Source: Streptomyces ficellus
GTDB taxonomy: Bacteria > Actinomycetota > Actinomycetes > Streptomycetales > Streptomycetaceae
Reading direction: 5' to 3'
Assembly: GCF_030406405.1 (NCBI RefSeq)
Contig: NZ_JAUEPL010000008.1
Span: forward strand, 1-64,000
Length of the DNA stretch: 64,000 nt
Of the stretch, positions 1-8,731 are shown one piece after another. Positions within the stretch are counted from its first letter, which is position 1. The number at the start of each line of letters is the position of its first letter. The notes beneath the pieces are model-generated. The model worked only from the letters and a program-made list of their open reading frames with translations. It did no database searches and had not been told where the DNA came from. The position numbers and the translations under genes are program-made.

Positions 1-280
1 CGGGACGGAGGACCTTGGTCCGGAGGACCGACTCGTTCAGGTTCATCTGGCGGTCGAGCTCCTTGACGACCGCAGGCTCGGCCTGCAGGTCGATGACCGA
101 GTAGATGCCCTCGGGCTTCTTCTTGATCTCGTAAGCGAGACGACGACGGCCCCAGGTGTCGACCTTCTCCACCTTTCCGTTGCCCTCACGGACGACGGAG
201 AGGAAGTTCTCGATCAGCGGGGAGACAGCGCGCTCCTCGAGATCGGGGTCGAGGATGACCATCACCTCGTAGTGACGCAT
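1..280 (-). CDS. rpsF: 30S ribosomal protein S6 (3' end cut by window)
   Basis: Small-subunit ribosomal protein that binds 16S rRNA together with S18. The start ATG lies at 278-280 on the minus strand, preceded by a strong AGGAGGTGGG ribosome binding site. The product begins [19 protein letters not shown] and contains [20 protein letters not shown], typical of S6. About 93 codons are present; the family is about 96 residues, so only the last few residues and the stop codon are missing. In Streptomyces it heads the rpsF-ssb-rpsR-rplI operon, which would continue beyond base 1. Confidence 0.95.
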   Translation of the reverse strand, partial: MRHYEVMVILDPDLEERAVSPLIENFLSVVREGNGKVEKVDTWGRRRLAYEIKKKPEGIYSVIDLQAEPAVVKELDRQMNLNESVLRTKVLRP

Positions 281-551
281 GTGGAACCCACCTCCTTTGG
301 ACTCAGCGGCCACGGTCGTTCCGTGGCAGGAGGGTCGTGATGCGTGAGCAACGGTATCCGCCGCCACTGACAATCGCCCTCAGCGAAGGAGGGCCTTGTT
401 CTGGGCATGGGCAGACACCGGTGCAGACCGTACAGAGTACCCGCACACCGGCTTCCGGTTGAAATCCCGTGGCCAGAGGCCGCAATCTGTACACATCGGG
501 TGTGTGCGGCGCTACCATGCGCCGCCTTCCGGCAGAGCCAGGAGGTGCCTC

Positions 552-866
552 ATGGCCCAGGTATTCCACCGTCATCCCTCCTCGTCCCTCTTCGCCACGG
601 ACGGCAAGCCCCATCCGCTCCAGGACACGCTGATGGCAGTGACCCTGGTGCTGGGCCTGCTCGCCTTCATCACGGCGCAGTTCGAGAACCTCCACCTGAT
701 CAGTTCGTGGGCGGGCCTGGTGGGCATCGTCACGGGCGCCTACGGCCAGTACATCTCGGAGACGACACGTGAGCGCACCCTGCTGATCATCGGCCTGGGC
801 GCCTCGGCGATCGGTTTCGGTCTCGGAATGGCGCACGGCGGCCTCTTCGGCGGCGTCCTCGGTTAG
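552..866 (+). CDS. Small conserved membrane protein
   Basis: A 104-residue protein of unknown function. ATG 552 was chosen because a perfect AGGAGGT lies at 540-546; an in-frame extension to 396 has no such signal. After about 25 polar residues there are probably three hydrophobic segments: TLMAVTLVLGLLAFITAQF, SSWAGLVGIVTGAYGQYI, and a glycine-rich C-terminal helix starting LLIIGLGASAIGFGLGMA. It sits alone between divergent rpsF and femX. No domain is recognised; I read it as an inner-membrane protein of the conserved Streptomyces core. Confidence 0.75.
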   Translation: MAQVFHRHPSSSLFATDGKPHPLQDTLMAVTLVLGLLAFITAQFENLHLISSWAGLVGIVTGAYGQYISETTRERTLLIIGLGASAIGFGLGMAHGGLFGGVLG

Positions 867-888
867 GCCCACCTGGCGTACGGCCAGT

Positions 889-974
889 CGGGGCGCTCCC
901 CGGTGCCAGTAGGCTTCGGCGCGAGAGCCGGAGCCCCTGTACCCATGGGGACACACCTGCCGAGGAGCGCCCCG
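889..974 (+). promoter_or_regulatory. Inverted repeat that can mask the femX ribosome binding site
   Basis: An 11-bp perfect inverted repeat (CGGGGCGCTCC at 889-899, GGAGCGCCCCG at 964-974) spans the femX leader. Its right arm overlaps the GAGGA ribosome binding site at 962-966, just before ATG 976. Pairing would hide the site. Whether this is a translational switch or a terminator of the upstream gene cannot be told from sequence. Confidence 0.4.
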
Positions 975-975
975 C

Positions 976-2094
976 ATGAGCCTGACCCTGAGGACCATCA
1001 GCCGAGAGCAGCATCTGGCGTACATCCAGAGCCTGCCGTCGGCGAGTCACTGCCAGGTCCCCGCATGGGCTGATGTGAAGACGGAGTGGCGTTCGGAGAA
1101 CCTGGGCTGGTTCGACAAGAGCGGCGAACTCGTCGGCGCCGGCCTGGTGCTTTACCGCCAGCTCCCCAAGATCAAGCGGTACCTCGCGTATCTTCCCGAG
1201 GGACCGGTGATCAACTGGTACGCCCCGAACCTCGACGACTGGCTGCAGCCGATGCTGGCGCACCTCAAGGAGCAGGGCGCCTTCTCCGTGAAGATGGGCC
1301 CGCCGGTCGTCATCCGGCGCTGGGACGCGGCCGCCATCAAGGCCGGAATCCAGGACCCGGACGTCAAGCGCCTGCGCGACGTCGAGGCGACGCACATCGA
1401 GCCGCGTGCCTTCGAGGTGTCCGACCGGCTGCGCAAGATGGGCTGGCAGCAGGGCGAGGACGGCGGCGCCGGCTTCGGTGACGTACAGCCCCGCTATGTC
1501 TTCCAGGTGCCGCTGGCCAACCGGTCGCTGGACGATGTCCTCAAGGGCTTCAACCAGCTGTGGCGCCGCAACATCAAGAAGGCCGAGAAGGCCGGGGTCG
1601 AGGTCGTCCAGGGCGGCTACGAGGACCTGGCCGAGTGGCAGCGGCTGTACGAGATCACGGCCGTCCGCGACCGCTTCCGGCCGCGCCCGCTGTCGTACTT
1701 CCAGCGCATGTGGACCGTCCTGAACAACGAGGACCCCAACCGCATGCGGCTGTACTTCGCGCGTCACAACGGCGTGAACCTGTCGGCGGCCACGATGCTC
1801 GTGGTCGGCGGGCACGTCTGGTACTCCTACGGCGCCTCGGACAACATCGGCCGCGAGGTCCGGCCCTCGAACGCGATGCAGTGGCGGATGCTGCGCGACG
1901 CGTACGCCATGGGCGCGACCGTCTACGACCTGCGCGGCATCTCCGACTCCCTCGACGAGACCGACCACCTCTTCGGCCTGATCCAGTTCAAGGTGGGCAC
2001 GGGCGGTGAGGCCGTCGAGTACATCGGTGAGTGGGACTTCCCGCTGAACAAGCTGCTGCACAAGGCGCTCGACATCTACATGTCGCGCCGCTGA
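976..2094 (+). CDS. femX: FemX-type lipid II:glycine glycyltransferase
   Basis: A FemAB-family non-ribosomal peptidyltransferase of 372 residues. In Streptomyces the family adds the first glycine of the peptidoglycan cross-bridge to LL-diaminopimelate of the lipid II precursor, from Gly-tRNA, at the cytoplasmic face. The twin GNAT-like fold is recognisable from WRRNIKKAEKAGVEV in the middle and from VYDLRGISDSLDETD and LFGLIQFKVGTGGEAVEY near the end, both typical of the family. ATG 976 is preceded by GAGGA. The next gene, an alanine-racemase-like protein, starts 79 bp later and may be co-transcribed, which fits a cell-wall role. Confidence 0.9.
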   Translation: MSLTLRTISREQHLAYIQSLPSASHCQVPAWADVKTEWRSENLGWFDKSGELVGAGLVLYRQLPKIKRYLAYLPEGPVINWYAPNLDDWLQPMLAHLKEQGAFSVKMGPPVVIRRWDAAAIKAGIQDPDVKRLRDVEATHIEPRAFEVSDRLRKMGWQQGEDGGAGFGDVQPRYVFQVPLANRSLDDVLKGFNQLWRRNIKKAEKAGVEVVQGGYEDLAEWQRLYEITAVRDRFRPRPLSYFQRMWTVLNNEDPNRMRLYFARHNGVNLSAATMLVVGGHVWYSYGASDNIGREVRPSNAMQWRMLRDAYAMGATVYDLRGISDSLDETDHLFGLIQFKVGTGGEAVEYIGEWDFPLNKLLHKALDIYMSRR

Positions 2095-2173
2095 CCGTTC
2101 CGACATCATTCGGTTCAACAAGCACCTCATACGTTCGATACACCGCAGCCACCAGAAAGGTTCCGGGCCGGCC

Positions 2174-3205
2174 ATGGCGCTCTCCCTCTACGTCGACACC
2201 GCTCGTTGGCGGGCGCACCAGAAGTCCGTGATCGACCAGTTCCCGGGCCTGGTCCCGGTCTGCAAGGGCAACGGCTACGGCTTCGGTCATGAGCGGCTCG
2301 CCGAGGAGACGTCCCGCTTCGGCTCGGACATGCTGGCCGTCGGCACGACGTACGAGGCGGCCCGCATCAAGGACTGGTTCAGCGGCGACCTGCTGGTCCT
2401 CACCCCGTTCCGGCGGGGTGAGGAACCGGTTCCGCTGCCCGACCGGGTGATCCGCTCGGTGTCGTCCGTGGACGGCGTGCACGCCCTCGTCGGCGCCCGG
2501 GTCGTCATCGAGTGCATGAGCTCGATGAAGCGGCACGGCATCGTCGAGCAGGAGCTCGGCCAGCTGCACGCCGCCATCGAGGACGTACGTCTGGAGGGCT
2601 TCGCGCTGCACCTCCCGCTGGACCGCACGGATGGCACCGACGCCGTCGAGGAGGTCATCGGCTGGATGGACCGGCTGCGCGCCGCCCGGCTGCCGCTGCA
2701 CACCATGTTCGTCAGTCATCTGCGGGCCGAGGAGCAGGCCCGGCTCCAGCAGCAGTTCCCCCAGACCCGGTTCCGGGCGCGGATCGGTACGCGGCTGTGG
2801 CTCGGCGACCACGAGGCGACCCAGTACCGGGGCGCGGTCCTGGACGTCACACGCGTCTCCAAGGGTGACCGTTTCGGCTACCGCCAGCAGAAGGCGGCAT
2901 CGGACGGCTGGCTGGTCGTCGTCGCCGGCGGCACGTCCCACGGGGTCGGCCTGGAGGCCCCGAAGGCCATGCACGGCGTGATGCCTCGCGCCAAGGGCGT
3001 GGCCCGCGCGGGCCTGGCGACGGTGAACCGGAACCTTTCGCCGTTCGTATGGGCGGGCAAGCAGCGCTGGTTCGCCGAGCCGCCGCACATGCAGGTGTCG
3101 ATCCTGTTCGTTCCCTCCGACGCCCAGGAGCCGAGGGTCGGCGACGAGCTGGTCGCCCACCTGCGGCACACCACGACCCAGTTCGACCGTCTGGTCGAGC
3201 GCTAA
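2174..3205 (+). CDS. Alanine racemase-like PLP protein
   Basis: A 343-residue protein with the N-terminal TIM-barrel fold of alanine racemase. The segment PGLVPVCKGNGYGFG at about residues 25-39 carries the lysine that would form the Schiff base with pyridoxal phosphate, and RARIGTRLWLG resembles the PLP-phosphate region. It is shorter than and divergent from canonical Alr (about 370-390 residues), and the usual C-terminal catalytic tyrosine region is hard to place. It follows femX on the same strand, so a role in cell-wall amino acid metabolism is likely, but true racemase activity is unproven. Confidence 0.8.
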   Translation: MALSLYVDTARWRAHQKSVIDQFPGLVPVCKGNGYGFGHERLAEETSRFGSDMLAVGTTYEAARIKDWFSGDLLVLTPFRRGEEPVPLPDRVIRSVSSVDGVHALVGARVVIECMSSMKRHGIVEQELGQLHAAIEDVRLEGFALHLPLDRTDGTDAVEEVIGWMDRLRAARLPLHTMFVSHLRAEEQARLQQQFPQTRFRARIGTRLWLGDHEATQYRGAVLDVTRVSKGDRFGYRQQKAASDGWLVVVAGGTSHGVGLEAPKAMHGVMPRAKGVARAGLATVNRNLSPFVWAGKQRWFAEPPHMQVSILFVPSDAQEPRVGDELVAHLRHTTTQFDRLVER

Positions 3206-3235
3206 GGGTCGCTCAAGGCCCTTCAGGGCACGGGG

Positions 3236-4732
3236 TCACTCCCGGGGCGCCCCAGCGGCGCCCCACTCCACACGCGGCCGCTGGGCCGTGTGAGCGGCGT
3301 GCTGGGGCGGGTGCGCGGCCTGCCCCACGACGAAGACGTCCTTGGCGCCGTCCAGCACGCCTCCGGACGGGTCGTCCATCCCATCGCGCCGTACGACGTC
3401 CCGCTCGGGCAGCAGCGCGTCCCACACGATCATGGCGCACAGGAACAGCGTTCCGGCCAGGTGCAGGGCGATCGCGAACTGGTATCCCTCCGTCGGCAGC
3501 CCCTGCTTGTTGCCGCTCGTGGTGTACGCCAGATACATCCAGATCCCGAGGAAGTACATGACCTCGCAGCCCTGCCAGATCAGGAAGTCCCGCCAGCGGG
3601 GGCGGGCGAGGGCGGCGAGCGGGATGAGCCACAGGACGTACTGCGGTGAGTAGACCTTGTTGGTGAGGATGAACGCGGCCACCACCAGGAACGCGAGCTG
3701 CGCGAACCGCGGCCGCCGCGGCGCCATGAGACCCAGGGCCGCGATACCGGCACAGGCGATCAGCATCAGCAGGATGGCGTATGTGTTGACCGCGCTGACC
3801 TCGATGTTCTCGCCGGTGCGCTGCGTGATGATCAGCCAGAAGGACCCGAAGTCCACGGACCTCTCCTGGCTGAACGTGTAGAACTTCTTCCACCCCTCCG
3901 GCGCCAGCAGCATCACCGGCACGTTCACCACGAGCCAGGAACCGGCCGTGCCCAGCAGCGCCGTCCCGAACGCCCGCCACTTCCAGGCCCGCCAGCACAG
4001 CACCAGCAGTGGGCCCAGCAGCAGCACGGGGTAGAGCTTGGCGGCTGTGGCGAGCCCCAGGAGGAGCCCGAAGGCCAGGGCCCGGCCACGCGACCACATC
4101 AGCATGGCGGCTGCGGTCAGGGCGACGGCGAGCAGGTCCCAGTTGATGGTCGCGGTCAGCGCGAGCGCGGGCGCCAGGGCGACCAGCAGGGCGTCCCAGG
4201 GGCGGCGCCGGTGCGTACGAGCGACGCAGACGACGAGGACGACGGTGCAGACCATCAGCATGCCCGCGTTGACCATCCAGTACATCTGCTCGCGATACTG
4301 CATGCCGCCGTCGAAGGGCGACGACAGCCAGGAGGCGACCTGCATGAACAACCCGGTCAGCACCGGGTATTCGAGGTACTCCATGTCCCCGCTGAGCCGG
4401 TCGAAGTACGGGATCAGCCCGTCGGCGAAGCCGCGCCCGATGAACAGGTGCGGAATGTCGGAGTAGCAGGCGTGGGTGTACTGCGAGCTGGTGCCACGGA
4501 ACCACGCCCAGTTGTAACAGGGCAGCTTCTGCACCATGCCGAGCGCGAACATCCCGATCGCGACGAGGGCGACGACCCGTACGGGCGTGAGCGCGCTGCC
4601 GCCGGGCCGCGCCCAGCGGCCGATGGGTCCCCCGATCAGCTCACTGCCCGCGGCTGCGACCTCGTCGCGCCGGGTCGGGGGCACGACGGGCCCGTACTCG
4701 TGCGCGCTCGTCGTCTTCTGTGGGCTCGGCAT
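3236..4732 (-). CDS. GT87-family polyprenol-linked glycosyltransferase, membrane protein
   Basis: A 498-residue polytopic membrane protein with the pattern of glycosyltransferase family 87 (DUF2029, PimE-like): a short cytoplasmic N-terminus, a first transmembrane helix (VRVVALVAIGMFALGM), then a periplasmic loop with YFDRLSGDMEYLEYPVLTG in which an early Asp would be the catalytic base, and about ten further helices. Family members use polyprenyl-phosphate sugars to add mannose or arabinose outside the membrane. I start at ATG 4732 (MPSPQKTT); an in-frame extension to 4948 would run through the terminator of the upstream gene. Substrate unknown. Confidence 0.8.
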   Translation of the reverse strand: MPSPQKTTSAHEYGPVVPPTRRDEVAAAGSELIGGPIGRWARPGGSALTPVRVVALVAIGMFALGMVQKLPCYNWAWFRGTSSQYTHACYSDIPHLFIGRGFADGLIPYFDRLSGDMEYLEYPVLTGLFMQVASWLSSPFDGGMQYREQMYWMVNAGMLMVCTVVLVVCVARTHRRRPWDALLVALAPALALTATINWDLLAVALTAAAMLMWSRGRALAFGLLLGLATAAKLYPVLLLGPLLVLCWRAWKWRAFGTALLGTAGSWLVVNVPVMLLAPEGWKKFYTFSQERSVDFGSFWLIITQRTGENIEVSAVNTYAILLMLIACAGIAALGLMAPRRPRFAQLAFLVVAAFILTNKVYSPQYVLWLIPLAALARPRWRDFLIWQGCEVMYFLGIWMYLAYTTSGNKQGLPTEGYQFAIALHLAGTLFLCAMIVWDALLPERDVVRRDGMDDPSGGVLDGAKDVFVVGQAAHPPQHAAHTAQRPRVEWGAAGAPRE

Positions 4733-4785
4733 GGGGACATCCTGCCGTACGGGACTGTGGACCCGTGCGGCCTGTGGATAACGCC

Positions 4786-4841
4786 GAGGGCCGTCGCACC
4801 AGCCGTACGCAACAGACGTACGTATGGGTGCGACGGCCCTC
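4786..4841 (-). terminator. Strong hairpin terminator downstream of the PBP gene
   Basis: A perfect 15-bp inverted repeat (GAGGGCCGTCGCACC at 4786-4800 and its complement at 4827-4841) with a 26-nt loop. It lies between the stop of the minus-strand PBP gene at 4878 and the start of the glycosyltransferase gene at 4732, so it probably terminates PBP transcription. Confidence 0.7.
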
Positions 4842-4877
4842 AGGCGTATCGGCCTTTCGGTGTGGCGGCGCCGGGCG

Positions 4878-7610
4878 CTAGCCCTCCGTTCCGCCGAACC
4901 AGCCTCCGTTGCCGCCGGCGCCACCGTTGCCGTTGCCCCCGTTGGCATTGCCCCCGGTGGGCGGGGACGGGGTGGTGGTGACGTCGCCGGTCGTGGCGCC
5001 CTCGTCCATACCGCCCGTATCGGTTCCGCCGGTGTCGGTGCCGCCGTCCTGGCCGGCGTTCTGGCCGCCGGTGTCGGTGTTGCAGTCCCAGTCGAACGGG
5101 CCGCACGAGGGCTCCGGAGCCGGGCTCGGCGACTGCGACGGCGTCTGCGACGGGGTCTGGGACGGCGTCTGGGACGGCGTCTGCGAGGGCGTGTCCGACG
5201 GCGTGGGCTCCGGGCTCGCGGCGCCGCCGCCGTACACGGAGTCGGCGTCCAGCTTCTCGGGCTCCGGGAACGGAATGACCTTCTCGCCCTTGAGCGTCGT
5301 CGACATGTACTTCTGCCAGATCTCGGACGGGAACGACGAACCGTGGATCTTCTTCTGACCGCCCGTGCCGAACATCTTCAGGAACTGACGGTTCTTGTTC
5401 GCCGCGTTGTCGTCCATTCGGTACATGTCGATGGCCGTGGCCAGCTGCGGCGTGTAGCCGACGAACCAGGCGGACTTGTTGCCGTCCGTCGTACCCGTCT
5501 TACCGGCGACCTGACGGCCCGGGATGGCCGCGTTGTTGCCCGTGCCCTCGGGGTGTTCCACGACGTCCCTCAGCACGTCCGTGACATTGCTGGCGATCGC
5601 GGTGGAGAAGGCCCGCCTGGTCTTGACCTCGTGCTCGTAGATGACCTCGCCACGCCTCTTGACCAGCTTCACCGAGTACGGATCGCGCTGCTCGCCATTG
5701 GCGGCGAAGGTCGCGTAGGCGCCTGCCATACGGATGGCACTGGGGTCCGAGATACCGATCGAGAAGGACGGCACATTCGCCCCGACGAGGCTCTCCTTGC
5801 GCAGGCCGGCGGAGATCGCCGCCTGCCTGACCTCCTCGATGCCGACGTCCATGCCCAGCTGGACGAAGGGCGAGTTGGCCGAGTGGATCATCGCCTCGCG
5901 GAGGTTGATGTCCCCGTAGTCCTTGTCGCCGTCGTTGACCTGGAGCCACTCCTTGCCGTTCTCGTCATGCCAGACGCTGCCGTCGTACTTCTTGATCTTG
6001 AGCTTGTTCTTGCCGCTGTAGAACGTCTTGTCGGGATCGATCTGCCTGCGCTGATCGGGCCCCTGCACGGGCTCGCCCCGGGGGTCTCGTACGCCCTGAT
6101 CCATCGCGGCGGCCAGCACGAACGGCTTGAACGTCGAACCGACCTGGGCACCGGTCTGGTCGGCGTTGTTGGTGAAGTGCTTGGTGGCGTCGGAGCCGCC
6201 GTAGATGGCGACGATCGCGCCGGTCTTGGGGTCCACCGAGGCCCCGCCGAACTGGACGTGGGTGTCGGTCTCCGGCCGCTTTGCGGGGTCGATGTTGGCG
6301 CTCTCGACCTTCTTGACCGCTTCCTGAAGGTCGTTGACCTTGTCCTTGTCGAAGGTCGTGTAGATCTCGTAGCCGCCCTGGCTGAGCTTCTTGGCCGTGA
6401 TGCCCTGCTCGTTGTTGTTGATGAAGTACGCCTTGGCCAGGTCCACCAGGTAACCGATCTGGCCGCCGAGCCGCGCCTCCTTCTTCGGCGGCCTGGGCAT
6501 CGGGAACTTGGTGTACTTGGCCCGCTCCGAGGCGTCGAGGCGCTTGTCCTTGACCATCTCGTCGAGGATCCACTTCCACCGCAGGGTGGCCGCCGCCGTG
6601 TTCGCCGCCTGCGTGGCCCTGGGGTCGATCTCCGTCGCGCCCGCGGGGTCGTAGTAGGTGGCGCCCTTCAGCAACGCCGCGAGGAACGCGCACTCGCTGG
6701 CGTTGAGTTTCTCGGCGTCCTTCTCGTAGTACGTGCGCGCCGCGGCCTGGATGCCATAGGCGCCGCGCCCGTAGTAGGAGGTGTTCAGATAGCCCGCCAT
6801 GACCTCGGACTTCTCCATCTCCGTGCCGGCCTTCATGGAGATGAAGAGCTCCTTGAGCTTCCGGCTCACGGTCTGGCTCTGGTCCTCCAGCATGGCGTTC
6901 TTCACGAACTGCTGGGTGATGGTGGAACCACCCTGGGTCTGCTCACCCATCGCCATGTTGAACACGGCACGCCCGATGCCCATGGGGTCGATGCCCTTGT
7001 CGGTCTCGAACGTCTTGTTCTCGGCCGAGATGACGGCGTCCTGCATGTCCTGGGGAATCTGCTTGATGTCCAGGATCTGCCGGTTGACCTCACCACCGGT
7101 GGCGGCCATCTGCGTGCCGTCTTCCCAGTAGTAGACGTTGTTCTCCGCCTTGGCCGCCTTGGCCTGGTCCGGCAGCTCGACCATGGCGTACGCGATCGTC
7201 GCCGCGCCCATCAGCGAGGCCATGAACCCGAGGAACAACCCCGTGGCGAGCTTCCAGGACGGCACCCAGCGGCGCCACCCGTACTTGTCGTACCGCGGGT
7301 AGTCGATCAAGCGCTGCTTGCCCGGGCGAGCACCGCGGCCGCCGGGGCCACCGTTGTAGCCGCCGCCCCGGCGGCCGCCCCCGGGGCCCTCAGCCCCGCG
7401 CCGGCGTCCGCCACCGCGCTGGGCGGCTCGACGGGCCTCGGCGCGGCCGCCGTACACACGCTCCTCGCCGCCGTACGACTCGGAGGGAGATCCTGCACTG
7501 GTTCCTCGTGCCTGAGCCGCCCGGCGGCCTGAGGGCTGCTGGGCGGCTCGCCTGGCCGCGGCACGTCCGCCACCCTGCGGCTGCGGCGGTTTGCGACGGT
7601 GCTCGCTCAT
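4878..7610 (-). CDS. Bifunctional penicillin-binding protein (class A, transglycosylase/transpeptidase)
   Basis: Polymerises and cross-links peptidoglycan outside the membrane. The 910-residue product starts MSEHRRKPPQP at 7610, has a long basic Gly/Arg-rich cytoplasmic tail, one transmembrane helix (ATGLFLGFMASLMGAATIAY), then a GT51 domain with SAENKTFETDKGI and QGGSTITQQFVKNAM. The transpeptidase domain shows the three active-site motifs: SxxK (STFK, about residue 491), SxN (SANSPFVQ, about 575) and KTG (GKTGTTDGNKS, about 701). The C-terminal 150 residues are low-complexity Pro/Ser/Thr then Gly/Asn. Length and architecture match actinobacterial PonA-type proteins. Confidence 0.95.
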   Translation of the reverse strand: MSEHRRKPPQPQGGGRAAARRAAQQPSGRRAAQARGTSAGSPSESYGGEERVYGGRAEARRAAQRGGGRRRGAEGPGGGRRGGGYNGGPGGRGARPGKQRLIDYPRYDKYGWRRWVPSWKLATGLFLGFMASLMGAATIAYAMVELPDQAKAAKAENNVYYWEDGTQMAATGGEVNRQILDIKQIPQDMQDAVISAENKTFETDKGIDPMGIGRAVFNMAMGEQTQGGSTITQQFVKNAMLEDQSQTVSRKLKELFISMKAGTEMEKSEVMAGYLNTSYYGRGAYGIQAAARTYYEKDAEKLNASECAFLAALLKGATYYDPAGATEIDPRATQAANTAAATLRWKWILDEMVKDKRLDASERAKYTKFPMPRPPKKEARLGGQIGYLVDLAKAYFINNNEQGITAKKLSQGGYEIYTTFDKDKVNDLQEAVKKVESANIDPAKRPETDTHVQFGGASVDPKTGAIVAIYGGSDATKHFTNNADQTGAQVGSTFKPFVLAAAMDQGVRDPRGEPVQGPDQRRQIDPDKTFYSGKNKLKIKKYDGSVWHDENGKEWLQVNDGDKDYGDINLREAMIHSANSPFVQLGMDVGIEEVRQAAISAGLRKESLVGANVPSFSIGISDPSAIRMAGAYATFAANGEQRDPYSVKLVKRRGEVIYEHEVKTRRAFSTAIASNVTDVLRDVVEHPEGTGNNAAIPGRQVAGKTGTTDGNKSAWFVGYTPQLATAIDMYRMDDNAANKNRQFLKMFGTGGQKKIHGSSFPSEIWQKYMSTTLKGEKVIPFPEPEKLDADSVYGGGAASPEPTPSDTPSQTPSQTPSQTPSQTPSQSPSPAPEPSCGPFDWDCNTDTGGQNAGQDGGTDTGGTDTGGMDEGATTGDVTTTPSPPTGGNANGGNGNGGAGGNGGWFGGTEG
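5137..5208. repeat. 12-bp tandem repeat in the PBP C-terminal tail
   Basis: Six tandem units of 12 bp, consensus GACGGCGTCTGS on the plus strand, encode the SQTPSQTP repeat of the PBP tail. Units 1-4 differ by one or two bases; the last two are more degenerate. Such arrays vary in copy number between strains. The repeat probably forms a flexible extracellular linker. Confidence 0.75.
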
Positions 7611-7910
7611 CGAACGACTACTCCTCGGGCAGGCGAGTACGCCTGGAAGCGGCAGCTGAGTTCCGGTCCCCCCGAAATGGATACGGACCAGCCCTGGCTC
7701 GGGCTCATCCGCCATGCACTCAGGACGAGGACGCCGTCGGGCGTCGCGTGGTTCCCACTGATGTGCATGCCGCACAGACTACGCACGGTCAAAAACCACC
7801 GAGGACCGAAGTTCATCCCAAATCAGGCAAGTCGTTTACTGCGAATTGAGTATGTGACGCCGCTCACCCTAGCCCCCCTTGTCGGGACTGACGGGCCGTT
7901 CTATCGTCGG

Positions 7911-7931
7911 GATGTATCGACTCGATACATC
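7911..7931. promoter_or_regulatory. Perfect 21-bp palindrome, probable PadR operator
   Basis: Arms GATGTATCGA and TCGATACATC flank a single central C, a perfect inverted repeat 41 bp upstream of the padR ATG at 7972. Its AT-rich character stands out from the surrounding GC-rich DNA. PadR regulators bind palindromes of this kind and usually repress themselves. The rest of the 361-bp gene-free stretch (7611-7971) between the divergent PBP and padR genes holds nothing else I can identify beyond the padR RBS (GGAGGAG). Confidence 0.65.
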
Positions 7932-7971
7932 AGCACGGCATAGGCAACGGCGACGGTGGAGGAGGAGAGGG

Positions 7972-8682
7972 ATGAGCAGACGCTCCGGCATCCTCGAGTT
8001 CGCCGTCCTCGGCCTGCTCCGCGAAGCTCCGATGCACGGATACGAGCTGCGTAAGCGGCTCAACACTTCGCTGGGGATCTTCCGGGCCTTCAGTTACGGG
8101 ACCCTGTACCCCTGCCTCAAAACGCTGGTCGCAAACGGCTGGTTGGTCGAGGAACCGGGCAGCGCCCCCGAGGACGCCCTCGCCGCCTCGCTCGCGGGGC
8201 GCCGCGCCAAGATCGTCTACCGGCTGACGGCGGAAGGTAAGGAGCACTTCGAGGAGCTCCTGTCCCACACCGGCCCGGATTCCTGGGAGGACGAGCACTT
8301 CGCCGCCCGTTTCGCCTTCTTCGGCCAGACCGAGCGCGAGGTGCGGATGCGAGTGCTGGAAGGCCGGCGCAGCCGCCTGGAGGAGCGCCTGGAGAAGATG
8401 CGCGCCTCCCTGGCCCGGACGCGCGAGCGCCTGGACGACTACACGCTTGAGCTGCAGCGGCACGGCATGGAGTCCGTGGAGCGCGAGGTGCGCTGGCTGA
8501 ACGAGCTCATCGAGAGCGAGCGGGCGGGGCGGGATCAGCGACGATCCGGCCCCGAGGCCCCGAAGGCCGATGAGGCCCCCGAGGGCTCCGCTCAGCAGGA
8601 CCACACATCTGGAGAGACGGGCGGCCTGCCCCGGCACGGGGGCAGCACCCGGCCGGATCCGTCCGACGACACCGCCAAGTGA
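7972..8682 (+). CDS. PadR-family transcriptional regulator
   Basis: A 236-residue regulator. ATG 7972 follows GGAGGAGAGGG. Residues 1-80 form the PadR winged helix ([20 protein letters not shown], then [19 protein letters not shown] and [17 protein letters not shown]). A charged, helical C-terminal half (about residues 110-185) would give the PadR dimerisation coiled coil, followed by a disordered acidic tail. The perfect 21-bp palindrome at 7911-7931 suggests autoregulation. The inositol-phosphate synthase gene follows after 49 bp in the same direction and may share its transcript, which makes it a candidate regulator of inositol supply. Confidence 0.9.
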   Translation: MSRRSGILEFAVLGLLREAPMHGYELRKRLNTSLGIFRAFSYGTLYPCLKTLVANGWLVEEPGSAPEDALAASLAGRRAKIVYRLTAEGKEHFEELLSHTGPDSWEDEHFAARFAFFGQTEREVRMRVLEGRRSRLEERLEKMRASLARTRERLDDYTLELQRHGMESVEREVRWLNELIESERAGRDQRRSGPEAPKADEAPEGSAQQDHTSGETGGLPRHGGSTRPDPSDDTAK

Positions 8683-8731
8683 GGCCCTGCGACCTGCAGG
8701 GTTTCGAAGATCAACACAGGGAGCAACCGGA

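Noticed and set aside
396..551. An in-frame extension of the small membrane protein gene upstream of 552.
   Set aside because: The strong AGGAGGT sits right before ATG 552; the extension has no RBS and reads as Arg/Pro-rich text.
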